DNA of 32,744 nucleotides, from assembly GCF_003612565.1 (NCBI RefSeq), contig NZ_RAZG01000045.1:1-32744 (forward strand), in the 5' to 3' direction. Source of the stretch: Roseburia sp. 1XD42-69 (GTDB taxonomy: Bacteria > Bacillota > Clostridia > Lachnospirales > Lachnospiraceae). Below, piece after piece: positions 14,958 to 23,614 of this stretch; positions within the stretch are counted from its first letter, which is position 1; each line of letters begins with the position of its first letter. The position numbers and the translations under genes are program-made. The notes below the pieces were generated by a model, which saw only the letters and a list, made by a program, of their open reading frames with translations, had not been told where the DNA came from and did not search any database.

Positions 14958-16633
14958 TGTTTTTCGTAATCTTCCTCTGTAAACACTTCACTGATAGCTG
15001 CCCCTGGCGCTACCATAGGAAACACTTTGTCATCTCTGTCTATGACACAGTCAATGAGTACCGGCTTCCCTGACTTTAAAGCTTTTTCAAAGGCCTGGTC
15101 AAATTCCTCCCGGCTGCACGCCCGGTATCCTTCCGCTCCCATGGCCTCCGCCAGCTTCACATAATCCATGCCGTCGTCAAGCACTGTTGCGGAGTAGCGT
15201 TTCTCATAAAACAAATCCTGCCACTGCCTTACCATGCCAAGAACGTGATTGTTCACTACAATTTCTATCAGGGGAAGTTTTTCCCTGGCCGCCGTGGCAA
15301 GCTCGTTCATATTCATGCGGAAACACCCGTCCCCGGCAATGTTTATGACCTGTTTCCCCGGATTTGCCGCCTGGGCGCCAATAGCTGCCCCAAGGCCGTA
15401 TCCCATGGTTCCAAGCCCCCCGGAAGTCAAAAGGGTGCGGGGCTCTTTATACTGGTAAAACTGTGCCGCCCACATCTGATGCTGCCCTACTTCCGTGACG
15501 ATTAAGGCATCCCCTTTTGTCTTTTCATAAACTTTGCTCACCAGATAGGGGCCGCTTAACCCTTCCTCATGGCAGGTAAGGGGGTACTGCTCTTTGTATT
15601 CCCCAATATGGCCAAGCCACGCCTTATGCTCCATAGGGTTTAACCTGGCGTTTAACCTGGTTAAGACTTCTTTAATATCCCCGATGATGCAGGCCTTTAC
15701 CATGATGTTTTTATTGATTTCCGCCGGGTCCACGTCAATCTGGAGAATTTTTGCATGTTCCGCAAATTTGCTGGCATTTCCAATGACCCGGTCGCTGAAC
15801 CTTACCCCAAGGGCGATTAAAAGGTCGCATTCGCTTACTCCTAAGTTGGAGGTTTTTGTGCCGTGCATCCCCAGCATTCCGGTATACTTTTCTTTCCTGC
15901 CGTCGTAGGCCCCTTTTCCCATCAAAGAGTCGCACACCGGCGCCTGGACTTTCTCCACAAATTCCTCAAGCTCTCTGCTGGCCTCTGAGATAACTGCGCC
16001 GCCCCCTACAAAAATATAGGGCTTTTTGGCCTTTTGTATCATTTCCACTGCGGTGCTTATATCTTCTTCCCTTATCTGCTCCGTATCCCTTTTTGCCTGC
16101 TCTGGTTTTACAGGGACATACTCACATGTATTTGCCGTCACATCCTTTGGGATATCCACAAGCACCGGGCCGGGGCGCCCCTTTGTGGCAATGGCAAAAG
16201 CCCTGCGAATGGTATCCGCCAGTTTTTCCACATCTTTTACGATAAAATTATGCTTTGTAATGGGCATGGTGATTCCTGCGATGTCAATTTCCTGGAAACT
16301 GTCTTTTCCCAAAAGGGGAACTCCCACATTGCAGGTAATTGCCACAACGGGAACAGAATCCATATAGGCCGTTGCAATTCCCGTCACCAGGTTTGTAGCC
16401 CCGGGGCCGCTGGTTGCCAGACACACCCCTACCTTTCCGGTGCTTCTGGCATATCCGTCCGCCCCGTGGCTTGCTCCCTGCTCATGGGAAGTTAAAATAT
16501 GCCTGATTTCATCTCTATGTTTATACAGCTCGTCATATACATTTAGAATTGCACCGCCGGGATAACCGAACACCGTATCCACGCCCTGTTCTTTGAGACA
16601 TTCTATAACAATCTGCGCACCTGTAAGCTGCAT
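14954..16633 (-). CDS. ilvB: Acetolactate synthase large subunit
   Basis: A 559-residue TPP- and FAD-dependent enzyme condensing two pyruvates to acetolactate, or pyruvate and 2-oxobutyrate to acetohydroxybutyrate, in Ile/Val/Leu synthesis. The catalytic Glu is E51 in TSHEQGASHGADGYAR. The TPP/Mg motif is GDGCFRMNMNELATA then EIVVNNHVLGMVRQWQ. The middle region carries LIALGVRFSDRVIGN of the FAD-binding part. Length matches the IlvB type rather than catabolic AlsS. It is last gene of the leuB-ilvD-ilvB run. No ilvN regulatory subunit is next to it, so that must lie elsewhere or be absent. Confidence 0.95.
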   Translation of the reverse strand: MQLTGAQIVIECLKEQGVDTVFGYPGGAILNVYDELYKHRDEIRHILTSHEQGASHGADGYARSTGKVGVCLATSGPGATNLVTGIATAYMDSVPVVAITCNVGVPLLGKDSFQEIDIAGITMPITKHNFIVKDVEKLADTIRRAFAIATKGRPGPVLVDIPKDVTANTCEYVPVKPEQAKRDTEQIREEDISTAVEMIQKAKKPYIFVGGGAVISEASRELEEFVEKVQAPVCDSLMGKGAYDGRKEKYTGMLGMHGTKTSNLGVSECDLLIALGVRFSDRVIGNASKFAEHAKILQIDVDPAEINKNIMVKACIIGDIKEVLTRLNARLNPMEHKAWLGHIGEYKEQYPLTCHEEGLSGPYLVSKVYEKTKGDALIVTEVGQHQMWAAQFYQYKEPRTLLTSGGLGTMGYGLGAAIGAQAANPGKQVINIAGDGCFRMNMNELATAAREKLPLIEIVVNNHVLGMVRQWQDLFYEKRYSATVLDDGMDYVKLAEAMGAEGYRACSREEFDQAFEKALKSGKPVLIDCVIDRDDKVFPMVAPGAAISEVFTEEDYEKH

Positions 16634-16685
16634 GAAAATCTTCCTTTCTCTTCATAATTTTTTCAGTTACTTCCAAAACCGGCTT

Positions 16686-18350
16686 CTAATTTTTCTTGAG
16701 GATAGCTCCCCTGTTCCCTGATGTCACCATGGAAGCATACCTCTCAATATATCCCCCGGTAGTCTTTGGCTCCCTGGGCTGCCATTTTTCTTTTCTCTTT
16801 GCCATCTCTTCCTCAGAAATATCCACATCCAGTTTCATTTCCGGGATATTGATTTTAATGATATCTCCCTCTTCCACTAAGGCGATGGGGCCTCCCACTG
16901 CAGCTTCCGGGGAAACATGGCCGATGGATGCCCCCCGGCTTGCCCCGGAGAAACGTCCGTCTGTGATAAGGGCAACGGAAGAGCCCAGTCCCATTCCCGC
17001 AATGGCGGAGGTGGGATTTAACATCTCCCGCATACCTGGTCCCCCTTTGGGGCCTTCATAGCGGATCACCACAACGTCCCCTGCCACGATTTTTCCGCCT
17101 TTGATGGCTTCAATGGCATCCTCCTCACAGTCAAATACCCTTGCCGGGCCCTCATGTACCATCATCTCCTCCACAACGGCGGAACGTTTTACCACGCCGC
17201 CGTCGGGGGCTAAGTTTCCGCTTAACACCGCAAGGCCCCCTGTTTTGGAATAAGGATTGCTTACGGGACGGATGACTTCTTCGTTTTTGTTTACAGCATC
17301 TTTAATATTCTCTCCCACGGTTTTTCCCGTCACGGTGATGCAGTCCGTATGTAAAAGCCCAATGTCCGCCAGCTCTTTCATTACGGCGTACACGCCCCCT
17401 GCCTCATTTAAATCCTCCATATAGGTGGGGCCCGCCGGAGCCAGGTGGCAGAGGTTCGGGGTCTTTTCGCTAATTTCGTTAGCAAATTTTATATCAAAGT
17501 CAAATCCTACTTCATGAGCGATTGCCGGAAGATGGAGCATACTGTTGGTGGAACATCCCAGAGCCATATCCACAGTGAGGGCGTTTAAAATTGCCTCTTT
17601 TGTCATAATATCCCTGGGGCGGATGTCTTTCTTTAACATCTCCATAACAGCCATTCCCGCATGTTTTGCCAGTTTAATTCTCTCGGAATACACCGCCGGG
17701 ATGGTTCCGTTTCCCTTTAATCCCATGCCCAGTGCCTCTGTGAGGCAGTTCATGGAATTTGCCGTATACATACCGGAACAGGAACCGCAGGTAGGGCAGG
17801 TTTTTTCCTCATATTCCCTTACATCCTCCTCTGTCATAGTCCCTGCCGCATAGGAACCAACTGCTTCAAACATAGAAGAAAGGCTTGTTTTTTTGCCCTT
17901 GACATGGCCTGCCAGCATGGGGCCGCCGGAAACAAAGACGGTGGGGACATTGACCCTTGCAGCCGCCATCAAAAGCCCCGGAACATTTTTATCACAGTTT
18001 GGCACCATAACCAATGCGTCAAACTGATGGGCCAGGGCCATGCACTCTGTGGAATCTGCGATTAAATCTCTTGTGACCAGGGAATATTTCATCCCCACAT
18101 GTCCCATGGCAATTCCGTCACACACTGCTATGGCCGGAAAAACAACGGGCACGCCTCCTGCCTCCGCCACTCCAAGTTTCACAGCATTTACAATTTTATC
18201 CAGGTTCATATGCCCCGGCACAATCTCATTATAAGAACTTACAATTCCCACCATGGGCTTATTCATTTCCTCTTCCGTAAAGCCCAGTGCGTTAAACAGA
18301 CTTCTGTGGGGCGCCTGCTGCATCCCCTTTTTCACATGATCACTTTTCAT
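16686..18350 (-). CDS. ilvD: Dihydroxy-acid dehydratase
   Basis: A 554-residue Fe-S enzyme dehydrating 2,3-dihydroxy-isovalerate and -methylvalerate to the 2-keto acids, the fourth step of Val/Ile synthesis. Cluster cysteines are visible in [11 protein letters not shown] (C119) and [19 protein letters not shown] (about 183-201). The C-terminal domain has the conserved [20 protein letters not shown]. Length is standard. It starts 12 nt after leuB and precedes ilvB by 52 nt, so the three are very probably one transcript. Confidence 0.96.
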   Translation of the reverse strand: MKSDHVKKGMQQAPHRSLFNALGFTEEEMNKPMVGIVSSYNEIVPGHMNLDKIVNAVKLGVAEAGGVPVVFPAIAVCDGIAMGHVGMKYSLVTRDLIADSTECMALAHQFDALVMVPNCDKNVPGLLMAAARVNVPTVFVSGGPMLAGHVKGKKTSLSSMFEAVGSYAAGTMTEEDVREYEEKTCPTCGSCSGMYTANSMNCLTEALGMGLKGNGTIPAVYSERIKLAKHAGMAVMEMLKKDIRPRDIMTKEAILNALTVDMALGCSTNSMLHLPAIAHEVGFDFDIKFANEISEKTPNLCHLAPAGPTYMEDLNEAGGVYAVMKELADIGLLHTDCITVTGKTVGENIKDAVNKNEEVIRPVSNPYSKTGGLAVLSGNLAPDGGVVKRSAVVEEMMVHEGPARVFDCEEDAIEAIKGGKIVAGDVVVIRYEGPKGGPGMREMLNPTSAIAGMGLGSSVALITDGRFSGASRGASIGHVSPEAAVGGPIALVEEGDIIKINIPEMKLDVDISEEEMAKRKEKWQPREPKTTGGYIERYASMVTSGNRGAILKKN

Positions 18351-18362
18351 TTTGCCTTCCTC

Positions 18363-19463
18363 CTAAACACGTTCTGCAATCAAATTTCCCATCTCTTTTG
18401 TGCCCACCTGTTTCACAGAGGCTTTTTTTGCCTCTTCCTGGGGCATAATGTCGATGGTTCTGTATCCTTCTTTTAACACCTGTTTTACGGCTCCTTCTAT
18501 GGCCTCCGCCTCTTTGTCCAGATCAAAAGAATAACGCAGCATCATAGCCGCACTTAAAATCGTGGCAATGGGGTTTGCAATTCCTTTTCCTGCAATGTCC
18601 GGGGCGGAGCCGCCGCTTGGCTCATAGAGTCCGAATTTTGTATCGTTTAAGCTGGCGGAGGATAACATTCCGATGGAACCTGTCACCATACTTGCCTCGT
18701 CAGATAAAATGTCTCCAAACATATTTTCCGTCAGAATCACATCAAACTGCCTGGGGTCTTTTACAAGCTGCATAGCACAGTTATCCACCAGCATGTGCTC
18801 ATAGGTAACTTCCGGGTAATCTCCTGCCACCTCTTCCACAATTTTTCTCCACAGCCTGGAAGAGTCCAACACATTTGCCTTATCCACACTGGTCACTTTT
18901 TTCCGGCGCTTCATGGCAATGTCAAATCCCCTCTTTGCAATTCTTCGGATTTCATTTTCGTTATAGGCTAAAGTGTCCACGGCTGTCATCACCCCGTCCA
19001 CTTCTTTTGTCTCCCTTGCTCCAAAATAAAGGCCTCCGGTGAGTTCCCGCATAATCATCATGTCAAATCCTTCCCCGATAATGTCATCCCTTAAGGGGCA
19101 TGCCTCCTTTAACTCCTCATAGAGATAGGCAGGCCGCAAATTGGCAAATAAATTCAGGGATTTTCTGATTTTCAAAAGCCCTGCCTCCGGTCTTTTATCC
19201 GGGGGAAGTTTATACCAGGGAGAAGTTGCGGTATTGCCTCCGATAGAGCCCATCAGCACAGCATCGCTGGCTTTTGCCTGCTCTATGGCCTCATCTGTCA
19301 GAGGAACTCCCGTGGCATCAATGGAACATCCTCCCATGAGGATTTCTTCATATTCAAAGTCGTGGTGATACTTTTTTCCAACTGCATCCAGTACTTTTTT
19401 TGCTTCCGCTACGATTTCCGGGCCAATCCCGTCACCGGAAATCACGCCTACATGATAACTCAT
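18363..19463 (-). CDS. leuB: 3-isopropylmalate dehydrogenase
   Basis: A 366-residue NAD-dependent oxidative decarboxylase making 2-ketoisocaproate in leucine synthesis. It shows the start MSYHVGVISGDGIGPEIV, the substrate-binding RELTGGLYFG and MLVDNCAMQLVKDPRQFDV, and the NAD/metal region ENMFGDILSDEASMVTGSIG. The start at 19463 is chosen because the family begins there and a GGAAGG stretch lies about 9 nt upstream; an ATG two codons earlier (19469) is nearly as good. It is the first gene of the leu-ilv run. leuA, leuC and leuD are not in the window. Confidence 0.95.
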   Translation of the reverse strand: MSYHVGVISGDGIGPEIVAEAKKVLDAVGKKYHHDFEYEEILMGGCSIDATGVPLTDEAIEQAKASDAVLMGSIGGNTATSPWYKLPPDKRPEAGLLKIRKSLNLFANLRPAYLYEELKEACPLRDDIIGEGFDMMIMRELTGGLYFGARETKEVDGVMTAVDTLAYNENEIRRIAKRGFDIAMKRRKKVTSVDKANVLDSSRLWRKIVEEVAGDYPEVTYEHMLVDNCAMQLVKDPRQFDVILTENMFGDILSDEASMVTGSIGMLSSASLNDTKFGLYEPSGGSAPDIAGKGIANPIATILSAAMMLRYSFDLDKEAEAIEGAVKQVLKEGYRTIDIMPQEEAKKASVKQVGTKEMGNLIAERV

Positions 19464-19520
19464 TTTCATCTTCCTTCCTTCTGGTATTGCTGCTTTCGCA
19501 GATTTTCGCCTATTGTTACT

Positions 19521-19570
19521 ATAATATAATAATAAAGGGAAGATTTCAATATAGTTTATCATTATAGTTT
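19521..19570 (-). promoter_or_regulatory. leuB-ilvD-ilvB promoter with direct repeats
   Basis: On the minus strand -35 TTGAAA (19544-19549), a 17-bp spacer and -10 TATTAT (19521-19526), about 60 nt before leuB. Immediately upstream of the -35 are two direct repeats, AAACTATA, 13 bp apart start to start; the second abuts the -35. They are a candidate activator or repressor site. No T-box or leader-peptide attenuator was recognised in the leader. Confidence 0.6.
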
Positions 19571-19656
19571 TTCATATTTTTTATAAATTTGGGTTATATT
19601 GGGAGACTCTGTAAGAAAAACATACATATTGCATCAACGTCCCATTCTATTTTTTG

Positions 19657-19829
19657 CAGGCCAAGTATGCCCAGCTGCTGGAAGGAAAGAAAAAAACTAT
19701 GCCGAGTATCGGCGATCCCGCAAGGAAATGCGGGAACTGCTGACCGCAAAAGCCAATGTGGACCGGCTGATGGGATACGGGAAGGAACGCCAGAAAGACT
19801 GGGAAAAGGAACAAGGGCAGGACCGTTGA
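19657..19829 (+). pseudogene. C-terminal remnant of a conjugative-element relaxase
   Basis: The reading starts QAKYAQLLEGKKK and, after a one-base shift in a run of seven A, continues NYAEYRRSRKEMRELLTAKA then NVDRLMGYGKERQKDWEK to TGA. The EYRRSRKEMRELLTAKANVDRL pattern is typical of the C-terminal tail of MobA/MobL-type relaxases in Clostridial integrative conjugative elements. The N-terminal nuclease domain is absent, and the fragment begins abruptly next to the leuB promoter region. It is a deletion scar, not a working gene. Confidence 0.65.
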
Positions 19830-19939
19830 CGATTCATTTTTATGTACTATTCACCGCCCCAGGCGGTAAAAAGCGTTCCGCAGGAATGCGCAGCCACAGA
19901 ATGAAATTCTGTGTTCAAAGGGGCTTGGGGGCGCTGCCC

Positions 19940-20137
19940 TCAACAAGCAAACAGAACGGAATAACCTTCTTTTTCCCGAAAAAGAACAAAGCCGGTGAGG
20001 AATTTTGTGGTGGTTCTCGGCTTTGCGTTTCTTCTCGTTCTGTTTTTCTTTTCGTTGGCAACACGCTGTTGCGCCTGTTTCAATACCTGCAATGCCTTTT
20101 CTAAATCTTTGCTGACTTCGTTATTGTTCTCAATCAT
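19940..20137 (-). pseudogene. DUF3847-like element gene, frameshifted N-terminal fragment
   Basis: ATG 20137 has GAGGGT 5 nt upstream. The frame starts MIENNNEVSKDLEKALQVLK then QAQQRVANEKK, matching small DUF3847-type proteins encoded near relaxase genes of conjugative elements. After EKK one A is missing from an A run: a shift gives QNEKKRKAENHHK, the expected continuation, while the actual frame runs NRTRRNAKPRTTTKF. The normal C-terminus is absent in both frames. With the relaxase tail about 110 bp away it marks a lost element. Confidence 0.55.
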
Positions 20138-20180
20138 TTTTGACCCTCATTCCTTTCTGTGGCTGTGTTAATAGTTTCTG

Positions 20181-20224
20181 AAAATAAAAAAGGCAGCGGA
20201 TTGTCTATTAAGATAATCGCTACC
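20181..20224 (-). terminator. Terminator after the Ntn-hydrolase gene
   Basis: On the minus strand a long hairpin (20192-20224, about 14 pairs with small mismatches, loop TTAAT) is followed by TTTTTTATTTT. It lies about 70 nt past the stop codon of the hydrolase gene. Confidence 0.7.
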
Positions 20225-20292
20225 TAAAAGTAAACAATATTCAATTTTTATGTTTAATTCTGTTCCCAACAAACAAGAGGTTTGCACATATA

Positions 20293-21369
20293 TCAATTAT
20301 CCATATCCAGATTAAATCCTATGATATTATTCGTTTTCCGATTAGCAAAAATCTCTCCGTAACCAGTTGTAAGATTATACAGAACACTCCATTGTAGTTT
20401 GTCTATATTTCCATCAAAAATACCGACATCAGCCAATAATTGAACTGCCTGACCTGCCTCAAGTATACCGTTATTCGCTTCTATCGCATTTTGCACTTCA
20501 TCATAGCGTTCAAATTCAGTAAATCCTTCTCCAATATTCAATCCGTCATAGACAATAAAATTAGAAGCAATTTGATATTCGTCCTCCGCTTCAACAACAC
20601 AAAGCTCTTGATTTACATATTCCACAATGACAGAATGCCCACTTGCATCAGCAATTAAATAATGGCACTCGATACCTCCAGAAAAATATATATTATATTG
20701 TTTTAACAATTCAATGGCTTCTTCCACTGTAGCCGCTTTATCAAGTACAAGCCGGATTGCTGTGGTTGTATTTAATGTTATTTTGTCGGGATTATATGGG
20801 ACTTCCGCTTCTGGCACTGCAAGCACAGTAATCGCAAGCCCTTTCTCATTCATTCCGTCAAAGGGAAGAAATGGTGCGGCTAACGTCAGGAAATTATCAA
20901 AAAGTGAACCACTTGGTAAATTGTCCTCGGAATATCCTGCAAAAGAAAGATTGACGGTGGAAACCGAAGCATATCCATTATTAGGTGCAGTGTAAAGTTG
21001 TAAAGACGGGGCATATAAATAATCAAAATTTCTTCCAAACAAAATATCGCCATTCTCATTTTTTACGACAAAAGCTGTGCAACCGTCTCCTGTAACACCC
21101 AAATTTATTGGCAGTCCTTTCAACAACCTTTTTGTTACAAATGCTTCAATGTCCGCATCTTTTTCAGCACCAATTTCCAGAAAGTCATCAAATCCATAAT
21201 CGCCATAATATGTCATTTGATACATTCCGTAATCATCAACCTTTTTCAATGACATCAGAGAGCGCAATTCATTTCTAAACAATACAAGTGCTGCGATTAT
21301 AATAATCAACAAAGCTATTCCTATACCTACTATAACCCGAAGGACAATTTTCTTCTTTTTTTGTTTCAT
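20293..21369 (-). CDS. Choloylglycine hydrolase / linear amide C-N hydrolase family protein
   Basis: A 358-residue Ntn-type cysteine hydrolase of the bile salt hydrolase / penicillin V acylase group. The candidate nucleophile is C97 in VTGDGCTAFVV; ILFGRNFDYLYAP (R113) and FDGMNEKGLAITVLAVPEAE are also family features. Unlike classic bile salt hydrolases, where Cys becomes residue 2 after Met removal, this protein has a Lys-rich start, one membrane helix (about 8-31) and about 65 residues before the Cys, so it may need internal cleavage to expose it. Probably membrane-anchored and facing outward. The substrate cannot be assigned; bile salt activity should not be assumed. Start ATG 21369 is preferred to the TTG at 21393. 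Confidence 0.8.
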   Translation of the reverse strand: MKQKKKKIVLRVIVGIGIALLIIIIAALVLFRNELRSLMSLKKVDDYGMYQMTYYGDYGFDDFLEIGAEKDADIEAFVTKRLLKGLPINLGVTGDGCTAFVVKNENGDILFGRNFDYLYAPSLQLYTAPNNGYASVSTVNLSFAGYSEDNLPSGSLFDNFLTLAAPFLPFDGMNEKGLAITVLAVPEAEVPYNPDKITLNTTTAIRLVLDKAATVEEAIELLKQYNIYFSGGIECHYLIADASGHSVIVEYVNQELCVVEAEDEYQIASNFIVYDGLNIGEGFTEFERYDEVQNAIEANNGILEAGQAVQLLADVGIFDGNIDKLQWSVLYNLTTGYGEIFANRKTNNIIGFNLDMDN

Positions 21370-21417
21370 ATTTACCTCACTCCATAATTTCAATTTGTTT
21401 AATTATCCAACGCTGTT

Positions 21418-21423
21418 ATTATA
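21418..21423 (-). promoter_or_regulatory. Extended -10 of the Ntn-hydrolase gene
   Basis: TATAAT on the minus strand, preceded by TGG (extended -10 type), about 50 nt before the ATG at 21369. No good -35 is visible. Confidence 0.45.
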
Positions 21424-21720
21424 CCATAAGCACATACACAATCCCATTAAATTTTGCTTAATCTCCCTTTGCCTTATTATTAGCAATCATCATCTGCCTT
21501 GCCCGTTCCCTCGGCTTACGGCCGCTGACATACGAGGGAGGGACGCTGCACTACCACAAATGCACAGTACCTGCTGCGCATGGCGGGAATCCTTAAATAT
21601 ATGTAATTATTTAAACAATTTTATGTAATACTAATACATGCCTTTGACATAGTATTCTTCGGCTGTTTGGTTCGGCCCTTTGTCTGGTTAGAAACAATTA
21701 GGGAACTGTCTATAAAAACT
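21424..21720. other. Intergenic stretch without recognised gene
   Basis: About 300 bp. A GC-rich island (about 21500-21600, including GCTTACGGCCGCTGACATAC) within AT-rich DNA suggests inserted or residual element sequence, but no frame gives a recognisable protein. Confidence 0.4.
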
Positions 21721-21723
21721 ACA

Positions 21724-21769
21724 AAAAGAGAGCCTCCATGCACATGAAATGTGCCGAAAGCCCTCTTTC
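21724..21769 (-). terminator. Terminator after the DUF6273 gene
   Basis: On the minus strand AAAGAGGGC pairs with GCTCTCTTT (one mismatch) and inner GCACAT with ATGTGC, closing on a TTC loop. The stem is followed by TTTTTG. It lies 23 nt past the stop codon. Confidence 0.75.
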
Positions 21770-21791
21770 AGACGTTTTTCTGATATTTCCC

Positions 21792-22715
21792 TTATTCCGT
21801 TTTCGTTTCCGCCAATGACCAGAGGTCAGAAGATAAATCAATGCGCAATACCGGAACAACAGCGCTGCTGATATTGTGGACGCTGCTGCCGGTTTTATCC
21901 ACAAATCCGCTGCAGGTAATACCTGCCGCACTGTCTTCGGTGCTTCCGGGAGAACTCAGCCAATAGTTGCACCCTGCAAAGTCATCGCACCCTGTATACG
22001 CTCCCATTGCATGGGCGTAATCGCTGGGTTTTAAACTGCGGCTTACAGAATTCATGCTATCATCCCTGCAAAATCCATAGGACGGGTCTACCGCTTCCTC
22101 TAAGGATAAAAGGCGCACCTTATCCCCTGTCCGGCCCATAACTGCCTCCTGCTCCCCGCTGTCAAAAGCCCCAGTGTAAAATTCGCTGTTCAGCCAGTCC
22201 CGGAGCGTGCAGTCCTCCCATGCAACGGAGATAAATTCTTCATTGTAATCCTTACAGTCAAGCCCCTTATCCGCCATTAAAAACAAAGCAGAACCATCAT
22301 TGGAAAGCACCCGCCATCGGATTGGCTCCCACTTGAAATAGCGGTACTCCCTGTCTCCAAAAAATCCGCCGTAATTCGTGTCGTCTCTGCTTATCCTCCG
22401 GTACTTTGTGCCATCCACCAAGGCATCCCCATTGGCATCATAGGACGCTCCAGTGACCGCGGATGTAAGGGCCTTCCCCTTCACTTCCCTCTGGGGGTAG
22501 CTGCCAAAACAGACATAACTCCAATCCGTATCATCCGGGTCATAATTTTGCTTTGCACAGTGATGCACCGGATTTTTCGGCAGTTCCCCTTCCTTTGCCT
22601 GCTTCCCTGCGGCATCACTTGTCTGTGCAAAAATCCCCTGTGCTGTCAAAAGAATTGCCGCCATAACCGGCAGTACTGTATATTTTTGTATCCTTCTCTT
22701 TGCCTTTTGTCTCAT
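21792..22715 (-). CDS. Exported DUF6273 domain protein
   Basis: A 307-residue secreted protein. A basic start (MRQKAKRRIQKY) and a hydrophobic helix (about 13-31) form a signal peptide, probably cleaved near AQTSDA. The rest is a DUF6273 domain: VCFGSYPQREVKG, FKWEPIRWRVLSNDGSALFL, WEDCTLRDWLNSEFYTGAF, VRLLSLEEAVDPSYGF and NYWLSSPG are recurrent family motifs. The fold resembles FGE-sulfatase-like surface proteins but has no known function. It stands alone, with its own terminator. Confidence 0.8.
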   Translation of the reverse strand: MRQKAKRRIQKYTVLPVMAAILLTAQGIFAQTSDAAGKQAKEGELPKNPVHHCAKQNYDPDDTDWSYVCFGSYPQREVKGKALTSAVTGASYDANGDALVDGTKYRRISRDDTNYGGFFGDREYRYFKWEPIRWRVLSNDGSALFLMADKGLDCKDYNEEFISVAWEDCTLRDWLNSEFYTGAFDSGEQEAVMGRTGDKVRLLSLEEAVDPSYGFCRDDSMNSVSRSLKPSDYAHAMGAYTGCDDFAGCNYWLSSPGSTEDSAAGITCSGFVDKTGSSVHNISSAVVPVLRIDLSSDLWSLAETKTE

Positions 22716-22827
22716 GTTGTACTCCTTTCTGGTTTTTGATATCCAATCCCAATTTTAACATATCGGGACATGGATTGCAAACAAAAAGTCCTTTACAATG
22801 AAACCAATGCAGATTTTTCTCTTTCGA

Positions 22828-23167
22828 TTAACGCCTGGACTTCCGCCTGGAACTGTATAAGTCCTCTTTTACAATCAGCCCCTGCAAAATCTTTGACACA
22901 TAAAACAGATCCCGTAACGGTATGTTGGGGTTTACCGTGGACTGGCGCTCATACAAATCCAGGGAAAAATCTATCACACAGGACATATCTTTTTTCAGGT
23001 TCATGTACAGGGCGTTTTCCAGTGTGGTGATTTCCAGATCCTCCGGGTTTTTGTAATCTGTTCCGTTTACCGCATTGTAAAGGGACAGCAGGTTTTCTTT
23101 GTCCTTAAAAAATCATGCGGAATACAGTGTCTTTGTACTTGCTTTGTCCCTTAGCCTCACAGTCTCC
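22828..23167 (-). pseudogene. Rpn-type PD-(D/E)XK nuclease, truncated and frameshifted
   Basis: One frame reads KGQSKYKDTVFRMIF then TAA; after a one-base shift in a T run it continues KDKENLLSLYNAVNGTDYKN, PEDLEITTLENALYMNLKKD, CVIDFSLDLYERQSTVNPNI and PLRDLFYVSKILQGL and ends SSRRKSRR with TAA at 22828. This is the N-terminal nuclease core of the Rpn/YhgA-like recombination-promoting nuclease family, abundant in Lachnospiraceae. The family is usually around 300 residues; only about 115 remain. D and E...Q of the PD-(D/E)XK site (IDFSLDLYERQ) survive, but the break makes activity unlikely. Confidence 0.7.
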
Positions 23168-23168
23168 A

Positions 23169-23597
23169 TCACTCTAAATCTTCCATGTTAAAACTTTCAC
23201 TTTTCAAATCACAATAATATCTGCCTTTTACGGCAGTGAATTTCAATACGCAGTAGTCCGGGTCATCCACCCCCTGTTTGTAGTACATGGTATCCCCTGT
23301 ACACCAGATTTCCCGCTTGATGCCAGCCTCCTGCAAAACTTCCATTGTGCCTGTGAGCATAATACCCTCATACTTAAAACGCCCTCTTTTATAAACATAG
23401 ACGCTTGCCCTGGGATTCTCCATAAACTGTTTTGTGCGCAGGGAAGATGTATTGGTAGAAAAGTAAAAACAATTCCCCTCTATCTTCCGGGGCGTAAACA
23501 TCGCTTTTATATTTGGAAAGCCATCCTCATCCACCGAGCCGATAAAAACTGTCTTCTGCTTTTTTATAAATGCAGTGATGTATTCTCCTGTTATCAT
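23169..23597 (-). CDS. Pyridoxamine 5'-phosphate oxidase-like flavin protein
   Basis: A 142-residue split-barrel protein of the PNPOx-like family, probably binding FMN or F420-like cofactors. Features are FIGSVDEDGFPNIKAMF (strand 1-2, about 19-35), FYFSTNTSSLRTKQFMENPR (about 45-64) and VYVYKRGRFKYEGIMLTGTM (about 67-86). Such short members often reduce or detoxify small molecules, and are commonly paired with MarR regulators. Here the MarR gene ends 17 nt upstream in the same direction, so they form one transcript. AGGAGG lies 6 nt before the ATG. Confidence 0.82.
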   Translation of the reverse strand: MITGEYITAFIKKQKTVFIGSVDEDGFPNIKAMFTPRKIEGNCFYFSTNTSSLRTKQFMENPRASVYVYKRGRFKYEGIMLTGTMEVLQEAGIKREIWCTGDTMYYKQGVDDPDYCVLKFTAVKGRYYCDLKSESFNMEDLE

Positions 23598-23614
23598 AAA
23601 AAACCTCCTGACCC

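Noticed and set aside
19463-19600. T-box or leader-peptide attenuator before leuB
   Set aside because: The leader is only about 60 nt, with no T-box sequence, no run of Leu codons and no terminator/antiterminator pair.
21424-21720. Transposon or recombinase gene fragment
   Set aside because: The GC-rich island looks foreign but no frame gives recognisable motifs.
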